Positions 42,016 to 51,129 of a stretch of 64,000 bases of DNA are shown piece by piece (the stretch's first letter is position 1; each line of letters starts with the position of its first letter). Origin of the DNA: Streptococcus mitis (GTDB lineage: Bacteria; Bacillota; Bacilli; Lactobacillales; Streptococcaceae); the NCBI RefSeq assembly GCF_009496285.1, contig NZ_WIJK01000011.1, positions 1-64,000 on the forward strand, written 5' to 3'. The notes under the pieces are model-generated. The model worked only from the letters and a program-made list of their open reading frames with translations, was not told where the DNA came from and ran no database searches. The position numbers and the translations under genes were made by a program.

Positions 42016-42824
42016 TTACTGTAATTGAGATTGATCTGGTAGGTAAGAACTACCGAGATAAGTTTTGCTGAGTTTTTCAAGGGTTCCATCTTGGTAGAGT
42101 TCTTTGAGAACCTTGTCAAATTGTTCTTTAAATTCTTTTTGGTCGCTTGAGAAGATGATGTAGTTGTTTGGATTGTCATTGCTTTCCAAGTCGACTAGGT
42201 TCAAGTCTAAACCTCGGTCTTGGATAATTTTTTGAACAGAGATTTTATCAAAGATTAGGAAATCAAATTCACCGTTGGCGAGGTCAGTCAGACGCTTAGC
42301 CACATCTTCGCCAGAATATTGGATGGTAGCAGGAGTGTCGGAGTGATTTTGATTCCAGTCCGTAACAACCTTGGCGGTAGAAGTTCCAGTGTCATCCTGG
42401 GTTGTTTTACCAGCGATATCTTGAAGAGAGGTAAGAGCCTTGTCTTTTCTGCTCACGAGAACCAAAGGATTTTTAGCGATGGGGAGTGAATAGAGGTATT
42501 TGTCTGCCCTTTCTTTGGTGTAGCTTAAGTTGTTGGCAGCAGCTTGGTAACGGCCAGCATCCACTCCAGGAAAGATACTTTCCCAAGCTGTTTTTTGAAA
42601 TTCAATCTTGTATTGATCCAGTTTTTCATCGACTGCTTTGAAAACCTCAACATCATGTCCGGTCAAATTACCATCTTTTTCAAAATCAAAAGGAGGGATG
42701 TCTCCAGCAGTTGCTACGACAATGGTTTTAGGGCTAGTAGTAGAAGTTGAAGCACTTTCCTGTTTAGATTGTCCACAGGCCACCAACAAGGGACTAATGG
42801 CTAATAATAAGAATAATTTTTCAT
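42016..42824 (-). pseudogene. Amino-acid ABC transporter binding lipoprotein with frameshifted start
   Basis: The body is an intact family-3 solute-binding protein (about 257 residues: DIPPFDFEKDGNLTGHDVEV near the N-terminus, TQDDTGTSTAKVV mid-protein). The lipobox LLVACG is in frame with it. The expected start is the ATG at 42824-42822 with AAAGGAG at ideal spacing, but only five As follow it. Six As would give MKKLFLLLAISPLLVACG; with five, translation stops after seven codons. No other ATG or binding site lies in the right frame before the lipobox. A TTG at 42789 is in frame but would remove the signal peptide. It could be a real frameshift, a slippage switch, or a sequencing error. No permease or ATPase is adjacent. 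Confidence 0.75.
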
Positions 42825-43050
42825 AAGAGTCTCCTTTACTTAATGGTATCTAGCTTACCAGACAATCAATCAGATATCCAATATATATTTTTTATGGAGA
42901 TGATAGAGAAACATTATAATTTTAAAATGGAGCCTAGAACTGAAAGTGGAATTTGAAAAAAGATAATTTGTTTCACTAATGAAAAATCTCTGCAAGCTCT
43001 TTCAAAATATGGTAAAATGGAAGCAGTAGAATTAGAAAAGGAAATCGATT

Positions 43051-43656
43051 ATGAAATTTCTTGAGTTAAATAAAAAACGTCATGCGACTAAGCATTTTAT
43101 TGATAAACCAGTTGATCCCAAGGATGTTCGAACAGCTATTGAAATCGCAACCTTGGCACCGAGTGCTCACAACAGTCAACCTTGGAAGTTTGTTGTGGTT
43201 CGTGAGAGAAATGCTGAATTAGCAAAATTAGCTTACGGTTCAAACTTTGAGCAAGTAGCATCTGCCCCTGTAACCATTGCCTTGTTTACAGATACTGACC
43301 TAGCTAAACGTGCTCGCAAGATTGCCCGTGTTGGTGGAGCAAAGAACTTCTCAGAAGAACAACTTCAGTACTTTATGAAAAATCTTCCAGCAGAGTTTGC
43401 GCGTTACAATGAACAACAAATCAGTGACTACCTAGCCCTTAATGCAGGGTTGGTTGCGATGAACTTAGTCCTTGCATTGACTGACCAGGGAATCGGTTCA
43501 AACATTATCCTTGGTTTTGATAAATCAAAAACCAATGAAGTCTTGGAAATCGAAGAACGCTTCCGTCCAGAGCTCTTGATTACAGTAGGATACACAGACG
43601 AGAAGTTGGAACCAAGTTACCGCTTGCCAGTAGATGAAATTATCGAAAAAAGATAG
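43051..43656 (+). CDS. Nitroreductase-family FMN oxidoreductase
   Basis: This is a 201-residue nitroreductase. KKRHATKHFIDKPVDPKDV and LAPSAHNSQPWKFVVV are the FMN-contacting N-terminal motifs. NAGLVAMNLVLALTDQGIGS is the dimer-interface helix. Members use NAD(P)H and FMN to reduce nitro compounds or quinones; the natural substrate is unknown. GGAAATCG precedes the ATG. It sits 9 bp before pepV and is probably co-transcribed. Confidence 0.9.
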   Translation: MKFLELNKKRHATKHFIDKPVDPKDVRTAIEIATLAPSAHNSQPWKFVVVRERNAELAKLAYGSNFEQVASAPVTIALFTDTDLAKRARKIARVGGAKNFSEEQLQYFMKNLPAEFARYNEQQISDYLALNAGLVAMNLVLALTDQGIGSNIILGFDKSKTNEVLEIEERFRPELLITVGYTDEKLEPSYRLPVDEIIEKR

Positions 43657-43665
43657 GAAGAAAAA

Positions 43666-45066
43666 ATGACAGTTATTGATTTTACAGCAGAAGTAGAAAA
43701 ACGTAAAGAAGACCTCTTGGCTGACTTGTTTAGCCTTTTGGAAATCAACTCAGAACGCGATGACAGTAAGGCAGATGCGCAACATCCTTTTGGACCTGGT
43801 CCAGTAAAAGCTTTGGAGAAATTCCTTGAAATCGCAGACCGTGATGGTTACCCAACAAAAAATGTTGATAACTATGCAGGTCATTTCGAGTTTGGTCAAG
43901 GGGAAGAAGTTCTCGGAATCTTTGCCCACATGGACGTAGTGCCAGCAGGTAGTGGATGGGACACTGATCCTTATACTCCAACCATCAAGGATGGTCGTCT
44001 CTATGCGCGTGGTGCTTCAGATGACAAGGGCCCTACAACGGCTTGTTACTATGGTTTGAAAATCATCAAAGAGCTTGGTCTTCCAACTTCTAAAAAAGTT
44101 CGCTTTATTGTCGGAACTGATGAAGAATCAGGTTGGGCAGATATGGACTACTATTTTGAGCATGTAGGACTTGCGAAGCCAGACTTTGGATTCTCTCCAG
44201 ATGCTGAATTCCCTATTATTAATGGTGAAAAAGGAAATATCACAGAATATCTTCACTTTGCTGGTGAAAACAAGGGTGAAGCTCGTCTTCACAGCTTCAC
44301 AGGTGGTTTGCGTGAAAACATGGTGCCAGAATCAGCAACGGCAGTTGTTTCAGGGGATTTGGCTGATTTGCAAGCGAAACTAGATGCCTTTGTTGCAGAG
44401 CACAAGCTTAGAGGAGACATTCAAGAAGAGAACGGCAAGTACAAGGTTACGATTATCGGTAAATCTGCTCACGGTGCTATGCCTGCTTCAGGTGTCAATG
44501 GTGCGACTTATCTTGCCCTCTTCCTCAGCCAGTTTGCTTTTGAAGGACCTGCAAAAGACTTCCTTGACATTGCTGGTAAGATTCTTTTGAATGACCACGA
44601 AGGGAAAAACTTGAAAGTGGCTCATGTGGATGAAAAGATGGGTGCCCTTTCTATGAATGCTGGTGTCTTCCGCTTCGACGAATCAAGTGCTGACAATACC
44701 ATTGCCCTCAACTTCCGTTATCCAAAAGGAACAAGCCCAGAGCAAATCAAGTCAGTTCTTGAAACCTTGCCAGTTGCTTCAGTTAGCCTCTCTGAACATG
44801 GTCACACTCCTCACTACGTACCAATGGAAGATCCACTCGTTCAAACCTTATTGAATGTTTATGAAAAACAAACAGGTCTTAAAGGTCACGAACAAGTTAT
44901 CGGTGGTGGAACATTTGGACGTCTCTTAGAGCGTGGTGTAGCCTACGGTGCTATGTTCCCAGATTCTATCGATACCATGCACCAAGCCAATGAATTTATC
45001 GCCTTGGACGATCTTTTCCGTGCTGCAGCAATCTATGCCGAAGCTATCTATGAATTGATCAAATAA
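43666..45066 (+). CDS. pepV: Dipeptidase PepV (M20 family)
   Basis: PepV cleaves dipeptides and some tripeptides at the N-terminus in the cytoplasm. The 466 residues show the M20 metal motifs AHMDVVP (near 86), RGASDDKGP (near 117), GTDEESG (near 150) and the closing H near 435 (TMHQANEF). The inserted lid domain after about residue 185 is the PepV form. AGGAAGAAAA lies before the ATG. A terminator (45073-45106) follows and abuts the next gene's binding site. Confidence 0.95.
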   Translation: MTVIDFTAEVEKRKEDLLADLFSLLEINSERDDSKADAQHPFGPGPVKALEKFLEIADRDGYPTKNVDNYAGHFEFGQGEEVLGIFAHMDVVPAGSGWDTDPYTPTIKDGRLYARGASDDKGPTTACYYGLKIIKELGLPTSKKVRFIVGTDEESGWADMDYYFEHVGLAKPDFGFSPDAEFPIINGEKGNITEYLHFAGENKGEARLHSFTGGLRENMVPESATAVVSGDLADLQAKLDAFVAEHKLRGDIQEENGKYKVTIIGKSAHGAMPASGVNGATYLALFLSQFAFEGPAKDFLDIAGKILLNDHEGKNLKVAHVDEKMGALSMNAGVFRFDESSADNTIALNFRYPKGTSPEQIKSVLETLPVASVSLSEHGHTPHYVPMEDPLVQTLLNVYEKQTGLKGHEQVIGGGTFGRLLERGVAYGAMFPDSIDTMHQANEFIALDDLFRAAAIYAEAIYELIK

Positions 45067-45072
45067 TGCTAT

Positions 45073-45106
45073 AGAAGTCTGAGATTTAATGCTTAGACTT
45101 CTTTTT
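45073..45106 (+). terminator. Terminator of pepV
   Basis: AGAAGTCT...AGACTTCT with a T5 run immediately before the next ribosome binding site. Confidence 0.75.
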
Positions 45107-45119
45107 GGAGGGAAAGCAG

Positions 45120-45710
45120 ATGTCTCAAATCGAAAGAATCAAGCAAGCTATCATGGAAGATCCACAGAATGCCAGCTATACTGAGCAAGGCATCGAGCCA
45201 CTCTTTGCAGCACCAAAAACAGCTCGTATCAATATCATTGGCCAGGCACCTGGTCTCAAAACCCAGGAAGCAGGACTATACTGGAAGGATAAAAGTGGTG
45301 ACCGCCTGCGCGAGTGGCTAGGTGTGGATGAAGACACCTTTTACAATTCAGGTTACTTTGCAGTCATGCCCATGGATTTCTACTTTCCAGGTCATGGGAA
45401 ATCGGGTGACCTACCACCTCGTCCAGGTTTTGCAGAAAAATGGCATCCAGAACTCTTGAAGGAATTACCAGATATTCAATTAACCCTCTTGATTGGTCAG
45501 TATGCCCAAGCCTACTATCTACATGAGAAAGTTAGTGGCAAGGTGACAGACCGTGTGCATCGGTTCAAGGATTATTTGCCTGATTATTTCCCTCTGGTAC
45601 ATCCTTCACCCCGTAATCAAATCTGGATGAAAAAAAATCCTTGGTTTGAGGCAGAAGTAGTGCCTGACTTGAAAGATAGAATACAAAAAATTCTCGGAGA
45701 AGAAAAATGA
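45120..45710 (+). CDS. Uracil-DNA glycosylase-superfamily protein
   Basis: This is a 196-residue protein of the UDG fold. ARINIIGQAPGLKTQEAGLY is the equivalent of the uracil-binding first motif, and HPSPRNQIW is the leucine-loop motif with the conserved His. It belongs to the streptococcal uracil-DNA-glycosylase-like group and is not the classical Ung. Activity on uracil is likely but not certain. The ATG at 45120 follows GGAGGGAAA; the TTG at 45105 overlaps the terminator. It overlaps the rhodanese gene by 4 bp. Confidence 0.85.
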   Translation: MSQIERIKQAIMEDPQNASYTEQGIEPLFAAPKTARINIIGQAPGLKTQEAGLYWKDKSGDRLREWLGVDEDTFYNSGYFAVMPMDFYFPGHGKSGDLPPRPGFAEKWHPELLKELPDIQLTLLIGQYAQAYYLHEKVSGKVTDRVHRFKDYLPDYFPLVHPSPRNQIWMKKNPWFEAEVVPDLKDRIQKILGEEK

Positions 45711-45988
45711 AAGAAATTACTTTTAACAATTTTTACCAGCTTTATCAGAAAGAGTCGCTTTCTGTATTGGATGTGAGAGAAGTAGAGGAATTTGAGGCTC
45801 TTCATTTAGAAGGTGTTCGTAATTTCCCTCTCAGTCAACTGGCTGATGCTTATGAACAACTAGATAAAACCCAGCCTTACTATGTGATTTGTAAGTCAGG
45901 TATCCGTTCAGCACGTGCCTGCCAATTTTTAACAGAACAAGGCTATGAGGTTGTCAATGTCCAAGGTGGCATGGATGCCTTAGAATAA
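45707..45988 (+). CDS. Rhodanese-like domain protein
   Basis: This is a 93-residue single-domain rhodanese. LDVREVEEFEALHLEGVRN is the CDC25-like N-terminal motif, and the active-site C62 lies in the loop CKSGIRSA. Such proteins pass sulfane sulfur to acceptors. It starts inside the end of the glycosylase-like gene (ATGA), so the two are co-translated, an arrangement without an obvious functional link. A terminator follows. Confidence 0.92.
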   Translation: MKEITFNNFYQLYQKESLSVLDVREVEEFEALHLEGVRNFPLSQLADAYEQLDKTQPYYVICKSGIRSARACQFLTEQGYEVVNVQGGMDALE

Positions 45989-45996
45989 GAAAAATT

Positions 45997-46043
45997 TCCT
46001 TCGAAACCTTTTAAAAATGAGAAAGGACTCGAAGGATTTTTTT
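45997..46043 (+). terminator. Terminator of the rhodanese gene
   Basis: TCCTTCGA (45997-46004) and TCGAAGGA (46029-46036) with an inner CCTTT/AAAGG stem and T7. Confidence 0.85.
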
Positions 46044-46048
46044 GCATT

Positions 46049-46063
46049 AAAATTCGGAAAATT
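46049..46063 (+). promoter_or_regulatory. Candidate CodY box upstream of brnQ
   Basis: AAAATTCGGAAAATT matches AATTTTCWGAAAATT at 12 of 15 positions, about 70 bp before the extended -10 TGTTATACT (46113-46121). Confidence 0.5.
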
Positions 46064-46154
46064 GAAAACATTTTAGAATTATTTCGTGACAGCCTTTTCT
46101 AGCCTTTAATCATGTTATACTAAGAAAGTATTTTATTTTTAATAAGGAGAGTTT

Positions 46155-47480
46155 ATGGCTAAAAAAGGTGCTTTAACAGGATTACTCCTGTTTGGAATAT
46201 TTTTTGGAGCAGGTAACTTGATTTTCCCTCCAACTCTAGGCGCACAGTCTGGAGAAAACTTTCTCCCTGCCATTGCAGGATTTGTATTTTCGGGTGTTGG
46301 GATTGCCGTCCTAACTTTGATTATTGGAACCCTTAATCCGAAGGGTTATATCTATGAAATTTCTAAGAAAATTTCACCATGGTTTGCGACGATTTATCTT
46401 GCAGTTTTGTACTTGTCGATTGGCCCATTCTTTGCCATCCCTCGTACAGCAACGACATCGTTTGAAGTGGGTATTAGTCCACTCTTGGATCAAGCAGATA
46501 AAGGTTTAGGTTTGATTGTCTTCACCATTCTCTACTTTGTAGCTGCCTACCTAATCTCGTTGAATCCTTCAAAAATCTTGGATCGTATCGGTCGAGTCTT
46601 GACTCCAGTTTTTGCCATCTTAATTGTTATTCTGGTTATTCTTGGAGCTTTCAAGTATGGCGGGAACGCACCACAAGCAGCGTCAGGAGCTTATCAAGCA
46701 TCAGCCTTTGGTGCAGGTTTCCTTGAAGGATACAATACGCTTGATGCGCTTGCATCGGTTGCCTTCAGTGTTATTGCAGTACAAACCTTGAAACAACTTG
46801 GTTTCTCAAGTAAGAAAGAGTACATTTCAACCATTTGGGTTGTTGGAATCGTTGTAGCACTCGGATTTAGTGCTCTCTACATCGGTCTAGGTTTCTTGGG
46901 CAATCATTTCCCAGTAACAGAAGAAGCAATGAAGAGTGGAACTCCTGGAGTTTATATCTTGTCTCAAGCGACTCAAGAAATCTTTGGTTCTACTGCTCAG
47001 CTTTTCCTTGCGGCTATGGTAACCGTTACTTGCTTTACAACGACTGTAGGGTTGATTGTATCAACTGCCGAGTTCTTTAACGGACGTTTCCCACAAGTCA
47101 GCTACAAGGTTTATGCGACAGTCTTTACCTTGATTGGTTTTGCCATTGCAAATCTTGGTTTGAGTGCTATTATTAAGTACTCTGTACCAGTTCTCGTTAT
47201 TTTGTACCCAATTACGATTGCCATTGTCATGATTGTGATTGTGAACAAGTTTGTTGCTCTTTCAAAACCAGGAATGCAATTAACGGTTGGTATTGTCACA
47301 GCCATTGCTATTGCAAGTGTTTTAGGATCTACTTTTAAAGTTGAGGTCCTTGCAAATATCGTGAACGCTCTACCATTTGCGGAGGCTTCTCTGCCATGGT
47401 TGGTACCAGCTATTATCGGTATTCTGCTTTCTCTTGTTCTTCCAAATAAACAAGAAAGTGAAGCTTTTGAAATGGAATAA
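46155..47480 (+). CDS. brnQ: Branched-chain amino acid transporter BrnQ
   Basis: BrnQ imports leucine, isoleucine and valine by cation symport. The 441 residues form about twelve membrane helices. GIFFGAGNLIFPPTLGAQSG near residue 14 and the later YLSIGPFFAIPRTATTSFE near 79 are family signatures. AAGGAGAG precedes the ATG. Branched-chain amino acids are the CodY effectors, so the weak CodY box upstream makes regulatory sense. It is monocistronic. Confidence 0.96.
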   Translation: MAKKGALTGLLLFGIFFGAGNLIFPPTLGAQSGENFLPAIAGFVFSGVGIAVLTLIIGTLNPKGYIYEISKKISPWFATIYLAVLYLSIGPFFAIPRTATTSFEVGISPLLDQADKGLGLIVFTILYFVAAYLISLNPSKILDRIGRVLTPVFAILIVILVILGAFKYGGNAPQAASGAYQASAFGAGFLEGYNTLDALASVAFSVIAVQTLKQLGFSSKKEYISTIWVVGIVVALGFSALYIGLGFLGNHFPVTEEAMKSGTPGVYILSQATQEIFGSTAQLFLAAMVTVTCFTTTVGLIVSTAEFFNGRFPQVSYKVYATVFTLIGFAIANLGLSAIIKYSVPVLVILYPITIAIVMIVIVNKFVALSKPGMQLTVGIVTAIAIASVLGSTFKVEVLANIVNALPFAEASLPWLVPAIIGILLSLVLPNKQESEAFEME

Positions 47481-47486
47481 TCACTA

Positions 47487-47530
47487 AAATCACTTTTGTA
47501 GCTAAGTCTACAGGAGTGATTTTCTTTTTT
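47487..47530 (+). terminator. Terminator of brnQ
   Basis: AAAATCACTTTTGTAG and CTACAGGAGTGATTTT pair imperfectly; a T6 run follows. Confidence 0.75.
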
Positions 47531-47577
47531 TATCCGATGATAAATGTGTTATAATAGGTAGCAAAAGAGGTGAAGAA

Positions 47578-48615
47578 ATGAATCAAACTGTAGAATATAT
47601 CAAAGAACTAACTGCTATTGCGTCACCAACAGGTTTTACGCGTGAAATTACGAATTATTTAGTTGAGACGCTTGAAAAACTAGGCTATCAACCTATTCGT
47701 ACTGCTAAAGGTGGAGTGAATGTTACCATTAAAGGTAAAAATAATGAGCAACATCGCTATGTAACTGCCCATGTGGATACCCTGGGAGCTATCGTTCGCG
47801 CTGTTAAACCAGATGGTCGTCTCAAAATGGACCGTATCGGTGGTTATCCTTGGAATATGATTGAGGGTGAAAACTGTACGGTCCATGTAGCTAATACAGG
47901 GAAAACTATTTCAGGTACGATTTTGATCCACCAAACTTCTTGTCACGTTTACAAAGATGCGGGAACAGCGGAACGTACACAGGACAATATGGAAGTTCGT
48001 TTGGATGAAAAAGTGACCAATGAAAAAGAAACACGCGCACTCGGTATCGAGGTTGGTGATTTTATCAGCTTTGACCCACGAACTGTCGTGACTGAGACAG
48101 GCTTTATCAAGTCTCGTCATTTGGATGACAAGGTCAGCGCAGCTATTCTCCTTAATCTCCTCAAAGTCTACAAAGAAGAAGGAATTGAACTTCCTGTCAC
48201 TACGCATTTTGCCTTTTCAGTCTTTGAAGAAGTGGGGCATGGTGCTAACTCAAGCATCCCTAGTCAAGTTGTCGAATATCTAGCTGTGGATATGGGAGCA
48301 ATGGGAGATGATCAGCAGACAGACGATTACACAGTCTCTATCTGTGTCAAGGATGCTTCAGGTCCTTATCACTATGAATTCCGTCAACACTTGGTTGCCC
48401 TTGCAAAAGAGCAAGACATTCCATTCAAACTAGATATCTATCCATTTTATGGTTCTGATGCTTCTGCAGCGATGTCAGCTGGAGCAGAGGTTAAGCACGC
48501 TCTTCTAGGAGCAGGTATTGAGTCAAGTCACTCTTATGAGCGTACTCATATCGATTCTGTAGTTGCTACTGAGCGTATGGTGGATGCTTACCTCAATAGT
48601 GGATTGGTAGACTAA
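47578..48615 (+). CDS. M42-family metallo-aminopeptidase
   Basis: This is a 345-residue cytoplasmic aminopeptidase of the M42 (PepA/FrvX) family. Zinc ligands are in VTAHVDTLGAIV (near 64), HLDDKVSAA (near 181), FEEVGHG (the EE pair near 216), AVDMGAMGDD (near 240) and the closing SSHSYERTH near 322. The substrate could be acidic or broad N-terminal residues. GAGGTGAAGA precedes the ATG. It is the first gene of a cluster with the HIT protein (1-bp gap) and LdcB. Confidence 0.92.
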   Translation: MNQTVEYIKELTAIASPTGFTREITNYLVETLEKLGYQPIRTAKGGVNVTIKGKNNEQHRYVTAHVDTLGAIVRAVKPDGRLKMDRIGGYPWNMIEGENCTVHVANTGKTISGTILIHQTSCHVYKDAGTAERTQDNMEVRLDEKVTNEKETRALGIEVGDFISFDPRTVVTETGFIKSRHLDDKVSAAILLNLLKVYKEEGIELPVTTHFAFSVFEEVGHGANSSIPSQVVEYLAVDMGAMGDDQQTDDYTVSICVKDASGPYHYEFRQHLVALAKEQDIPFKLDIYPFYGSDASAAMSAGAEVKHALLGAGIESSHSYERTHIDSVVATERMVDAYLNSGLVD

Positions 48616-48616
48616 G

Positions 48617-49078
48617 ATGTGCCTCATCTGTCAACGAATTGAATTGATTAAGGCGGGGGAAAATCCCTATTTTGTAAAAGAACTGGAAACAGGCTATGTT
48701 GTTATTGGTGATCATCAGTATTTTGAAGGTTACACTCTGTTTTTAGCCAAGGAACATGTCACAGAATTACATCATCTACCTCCAAGTGTTAAACTTCGTT
48801 TTTTAGAGGAAATGAGTCTGGTTCAGGAAGCAGTTTCTAAAGCTTTTTCTGCTGAAAAAATGAATGTAGAGTTATTGGGAAATGGAGATGCACATGCTCA
48901 CTGGCATATTTTCCCCAGACGAGAGGGTGATATGAAGGGACACGGTCTTAATGGTCGTGGTCCAGTTTGGTGGGTTCCTTGGGAAGAAATGGCAGCAGAA
49001 GATTGCCAAGCGCAACCGAAACAATTAGAAAACTTAATCCAAACTTTATCTGTTGAATTGGATAAAGTTATCATATGA
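48617..49078 (+). CDS. HIT-family nucleotide-binding protein
   Basis: This is a 153-residue protein with the histidine-triad signature H-x-H-x-H in AHAHWHIFPR near residue 95, which makes the phosphoesterase site of dinucleotide and nucleotide hydrolases. MCLICQRIELI at the N-terminus may bind zinc. It is close to the Ap4A-hydrolase branch. It follows the M42 gene by one base and precedes ldcB by 11. Confidence 0.9.
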   Translation: MCLICQRIELIKAGENPYFVKELETGYVVIGDHQYFEGYTLFLAKEHVTELHHLPPSVKLRFLEEMSLVQEAVSKAFSAEKMNVELLGNGDAHAHWHIFPRREGDMKGHGLNGRGPVWWVPWEEMAAEDCQAQPKQLENLIQTLSVELDKVII

Positions 49079-49089
49079 AAGGATAAATC

Positions 49090-49806
49090 ATGAAAAAAAG
49101 ATACCTTATCTTGTCAGGACTACTAGCCCTAACATTGGCGGCTTGTTCGCAAGAAAAACCAGCAACTTCTGACGCAAAAGCTTCTTCAGAGCAAAAGACT
49201 GTACAAGAAGGAACCGCGGGAAGTAAGTCTCAGGAAGCGAGCCCAAAAAAGGCAGAAGTGGTCAATAAGGGAGACTACTTTAGCATTCAAGGCAAGTACG
49301 ATGAAATCATCGTAGCAAATAAACACTATCCATTGTCTAAAGACTATAATCCAGGGGAAAATCCAACAGCCAAGGCTGAGTTGGTCAAACTCATCAAAGC
49401 TATGCAAGAGGCAGGATTCCCGATTAGCGATCATTACAGTGGCTTTAGAAGTTATGAGACTCAGACTCAACTTTACCAGGAATACGTTAATCAAGATGGA
49501 AAGGCAGAGGCTGACCGCTATTCGGCAAGACCTGGTTATAGTGAACACCAAACTGGTCTGGCTTTTGACCTGATCGGAACAAATGGAGACCTAGTCACTG
49601 AAGAAAAGGCAGCCCAATGGCTTTTGGACCATGCAGCAGACTATGGCTTTGTCGTTCGTTATCTAAAAGGTAAGGAAAAGGAAACCGGTTATATGGCTGA
49701 AGAATGGCACCTTCGCTATGTTGGCAAAGAAGCCAAAGAAATTGCAGCTAGTGGTCTCAGTTTAGAAGAGTACTATGGATTTGAAGGTGGAGACTATGTT
49801 GATTAG
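49090..49806 (+). CDS. ldcB: L,D-carboxypeptidase LdcB (DacB), VanY family lipoprotein
   Basis: LdcB trims peptidoglycan stem tetrapeptides to tripeptides outside the membrane. The 238 residues start with a lipoprotein signal whose lipobox LTLAAC puts the lipidated Cys at 19. A Ser/Lys linker follows, then a VanY domain from about 75. Zinc ligands are the His and Asp in SEHQTGLAFDL and the His in EEWHLRY. FRSYETQTQLY is the substrate motif. It matches pneumococcal LdcB in length and context. Along with MurT/GatD it is the second wall-modifying activity in the window. Confidence 0.92.
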   Translation: MKKRYLILSGLLALTLAACSQEKPATSDAKASSEQKTVQEGTAGSKSQEASPKKAEVVNKGDYFSIQGKYDEIIVANKHYPLSKDYNPGENPTAKAELVKLIKAMQEAGFPISDHYSGFRSYETQTQLYQEYVNQDGKAEADRYSARPGYSEHQTGLAFDLIGTNGDLVTEEKAAQWLLDHAADYGFVVRYLKGKEKETGYMAEEWHLRYVGKEAKEIAASGLSLEEYYGFEGGDYVD

Positions 49807-49818
49807 TCGCAAAACATC

Positions 49819-49847
49819 TTGCAAGATTACTTAAATTTTGATAAAAT
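49819..49847 (+). promoter_or_regulatory. Promoter of the pheS T-box operon
   Basis: TTGCAA (49819-49824), a 17-bp spacer and TAAAAT (49842-49847). Confidence 0.7.
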
Positions 49848-49853
49848 GAATAA

Positions 49854-50040
49854 TAATTAAATAGAAATCTGCAAGACTAGTAACTCAAGGGAAATATATC
49901 AGGGAGGAGAGCCGTGACTGCAAGCTCTCTATATGAAAGTTGGGTGAATTCACTTGCGCATGGATTTAGAAATGAAGGTCTGACTTGTCAGATAAAAACG
50001 GATGGTACCGCGTGTCAACGCTCCGAGTGGAGTTTTTGGC
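49854..50040 (+). promoter_or_regulatory. T-box riboswitch, phenylalanine specific
   Basis: The leader has the Stem I AGGGA/GGAGAGCCG region, a specifier loop GGTGAATTCACTTG with TTC (49949-49951), a Phe codon, and the T-box core GGATGGTACCGCG (50000-50012). The terminator CTCC GAGT GGAG with T5 is at 50021-50037. Uncharged tRNA-Phe would bind both the specifier and the T-box and block the terminator. Confidence 0.93.
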
Positions 50041-50082
50041 ATGTGGTTTTCTTTTTATCTACGAGAGACTGATGGAGGAATT

Positions 50083-51129
50083 ATGTCAACTATTGAAGAA
50101 CAATTAAAAGCGCTGCGCGAAGAAACGCTGGCTAGCTTGAAGCAGATTACTGCTGAAAATGAAAAAGAGATGCAAGACTTGCGTGTCTCTGTCCTTGGTA
50201 AAAAGGGTTCGCTTACGGAGATTCTTAAAGGAATGAAAGATGTCTCTGCTGAGATGCGTCCAATCATTGGGAAACACGTCAATGAAGCTCGTGATGTCTT
50301 GACAGCAGCCTTTGAAGAAACAGCTAAGCTCTTGGAAGAAAAGAAAGTGGAAGCTCAACTAGCAAGTGAGAGCATCGATGTTACACTACCAGGTCGTCTA
50401 GTTGCGACTGGTCACCGTCATGTCCTCACACAAACCAGTGAGGAAATCGAAGATATTTTCATTGGGATGGGTTACCAAGTCGTAGATGGTTTTGAAGTGG
50501 AGCAAGACTACTATAACTTTGAACGTATGAACCTTCCAAAAGACCACCCAGCTCGTGATATGCAGGATACTTTCTATATCACTGAAGAAATCTTGCTCCG
50601 TACCCACACGTCTCCAGTTCAGGCGCGTGCTATGGATGCCCATGATTTTTCTAAAGGTCCTTTGAAAATGATCTCGCCAGGGCGTGTGTTCCGTCGTGAT
50701 ACGGACGATGCGACTCACAGTCACCAGTTCCACCAAATTGAAGGCTTGGTTGTTGGGAAAAATATCTCTATGGCAGACCTTCAAGGAACCCTTCAGTTGA
50801 TTGTGCAAAAAATGTTCGGTGAAGAGCGTCAGATCCGTCTGCGTCCATCTTACTTCCCATTCACAGAGCCATCTGTTGAGGTGGATGTTTCTTGCTTCAA
50901 GTGTGGTGGAGAAGGCTGTAACGTATGTAAGAAAACAGGTTGGATCGAAATTATGGGTGCCGGTATGGTTCATCCACGTGTCCTTGAAATGAGTGGTATC
51001 GATGCGACTGTTTACTCTGGATTTGCCTTTGGTCTTGGTCAAGAGCGTGTAGCTATGCTCCGTTATGGAATCAACGATATTCGTGGCTTCTACCAAGGAG
51101 ATGTCCGCTTCTCAGAACAGTTTAAATAA
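50083..51129 (+). CDS. pheS: Phenylalanine-tRNA ligase, alpha subunit
   Basis: PheS is the catalytic subunit charging tRNA-Phe. The 348 residues consist of an N-terminal coiled coil (about 1-80) and the class II core, with [19 protein letters not shown] (motif 2 area), [19 protein letters not shown], and [17 protein letters not shown] as motif 3. The Cys cluster [12 protein letters not shown] is usual in this family. The start at 50083 follows GGAGGAA; a longer frame to 50002 runs into the T-box terminator. It is controlled by the Phe T-box. Confidence 0.96.
   Translation: MSTIEEQLKALREETLASLKQITAENEKEMQDLRVSVLGKKGSLTEILKGMKDVSAEMRPIIGKHVNEARDVLTAAFEETAKLLEEKKVEAQLASESIDVTLPGRLVATGHRHVLTQTSEEIEDIFIGMGYQVVDGFEVEQDYYNFERMNLPKDHPARDMQDTFYITEEILLRTHTSPVQARAMDAHDFSKGPLKMISPGRVFRRDTDDATHSHQFHQIEGLVVGKNISMADLQGTLQLIVQKMFGEERQIRLRPSYFPFTEPSVEVDVSCFKCGGEGCNVCKKTGWIEIMGAGMVHPRVLEMSGIDATVYSGFAFGLGQERVAMLRYGINDIRGFYQGDVRFSEQFK

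Noticed and set aside
50398..51096. 232-codon minus-strand frame inside pheS
   Set aside because: It is antisense to a highly conserved gene and shows no protein-family pattern; its length results from pheS codon bias.
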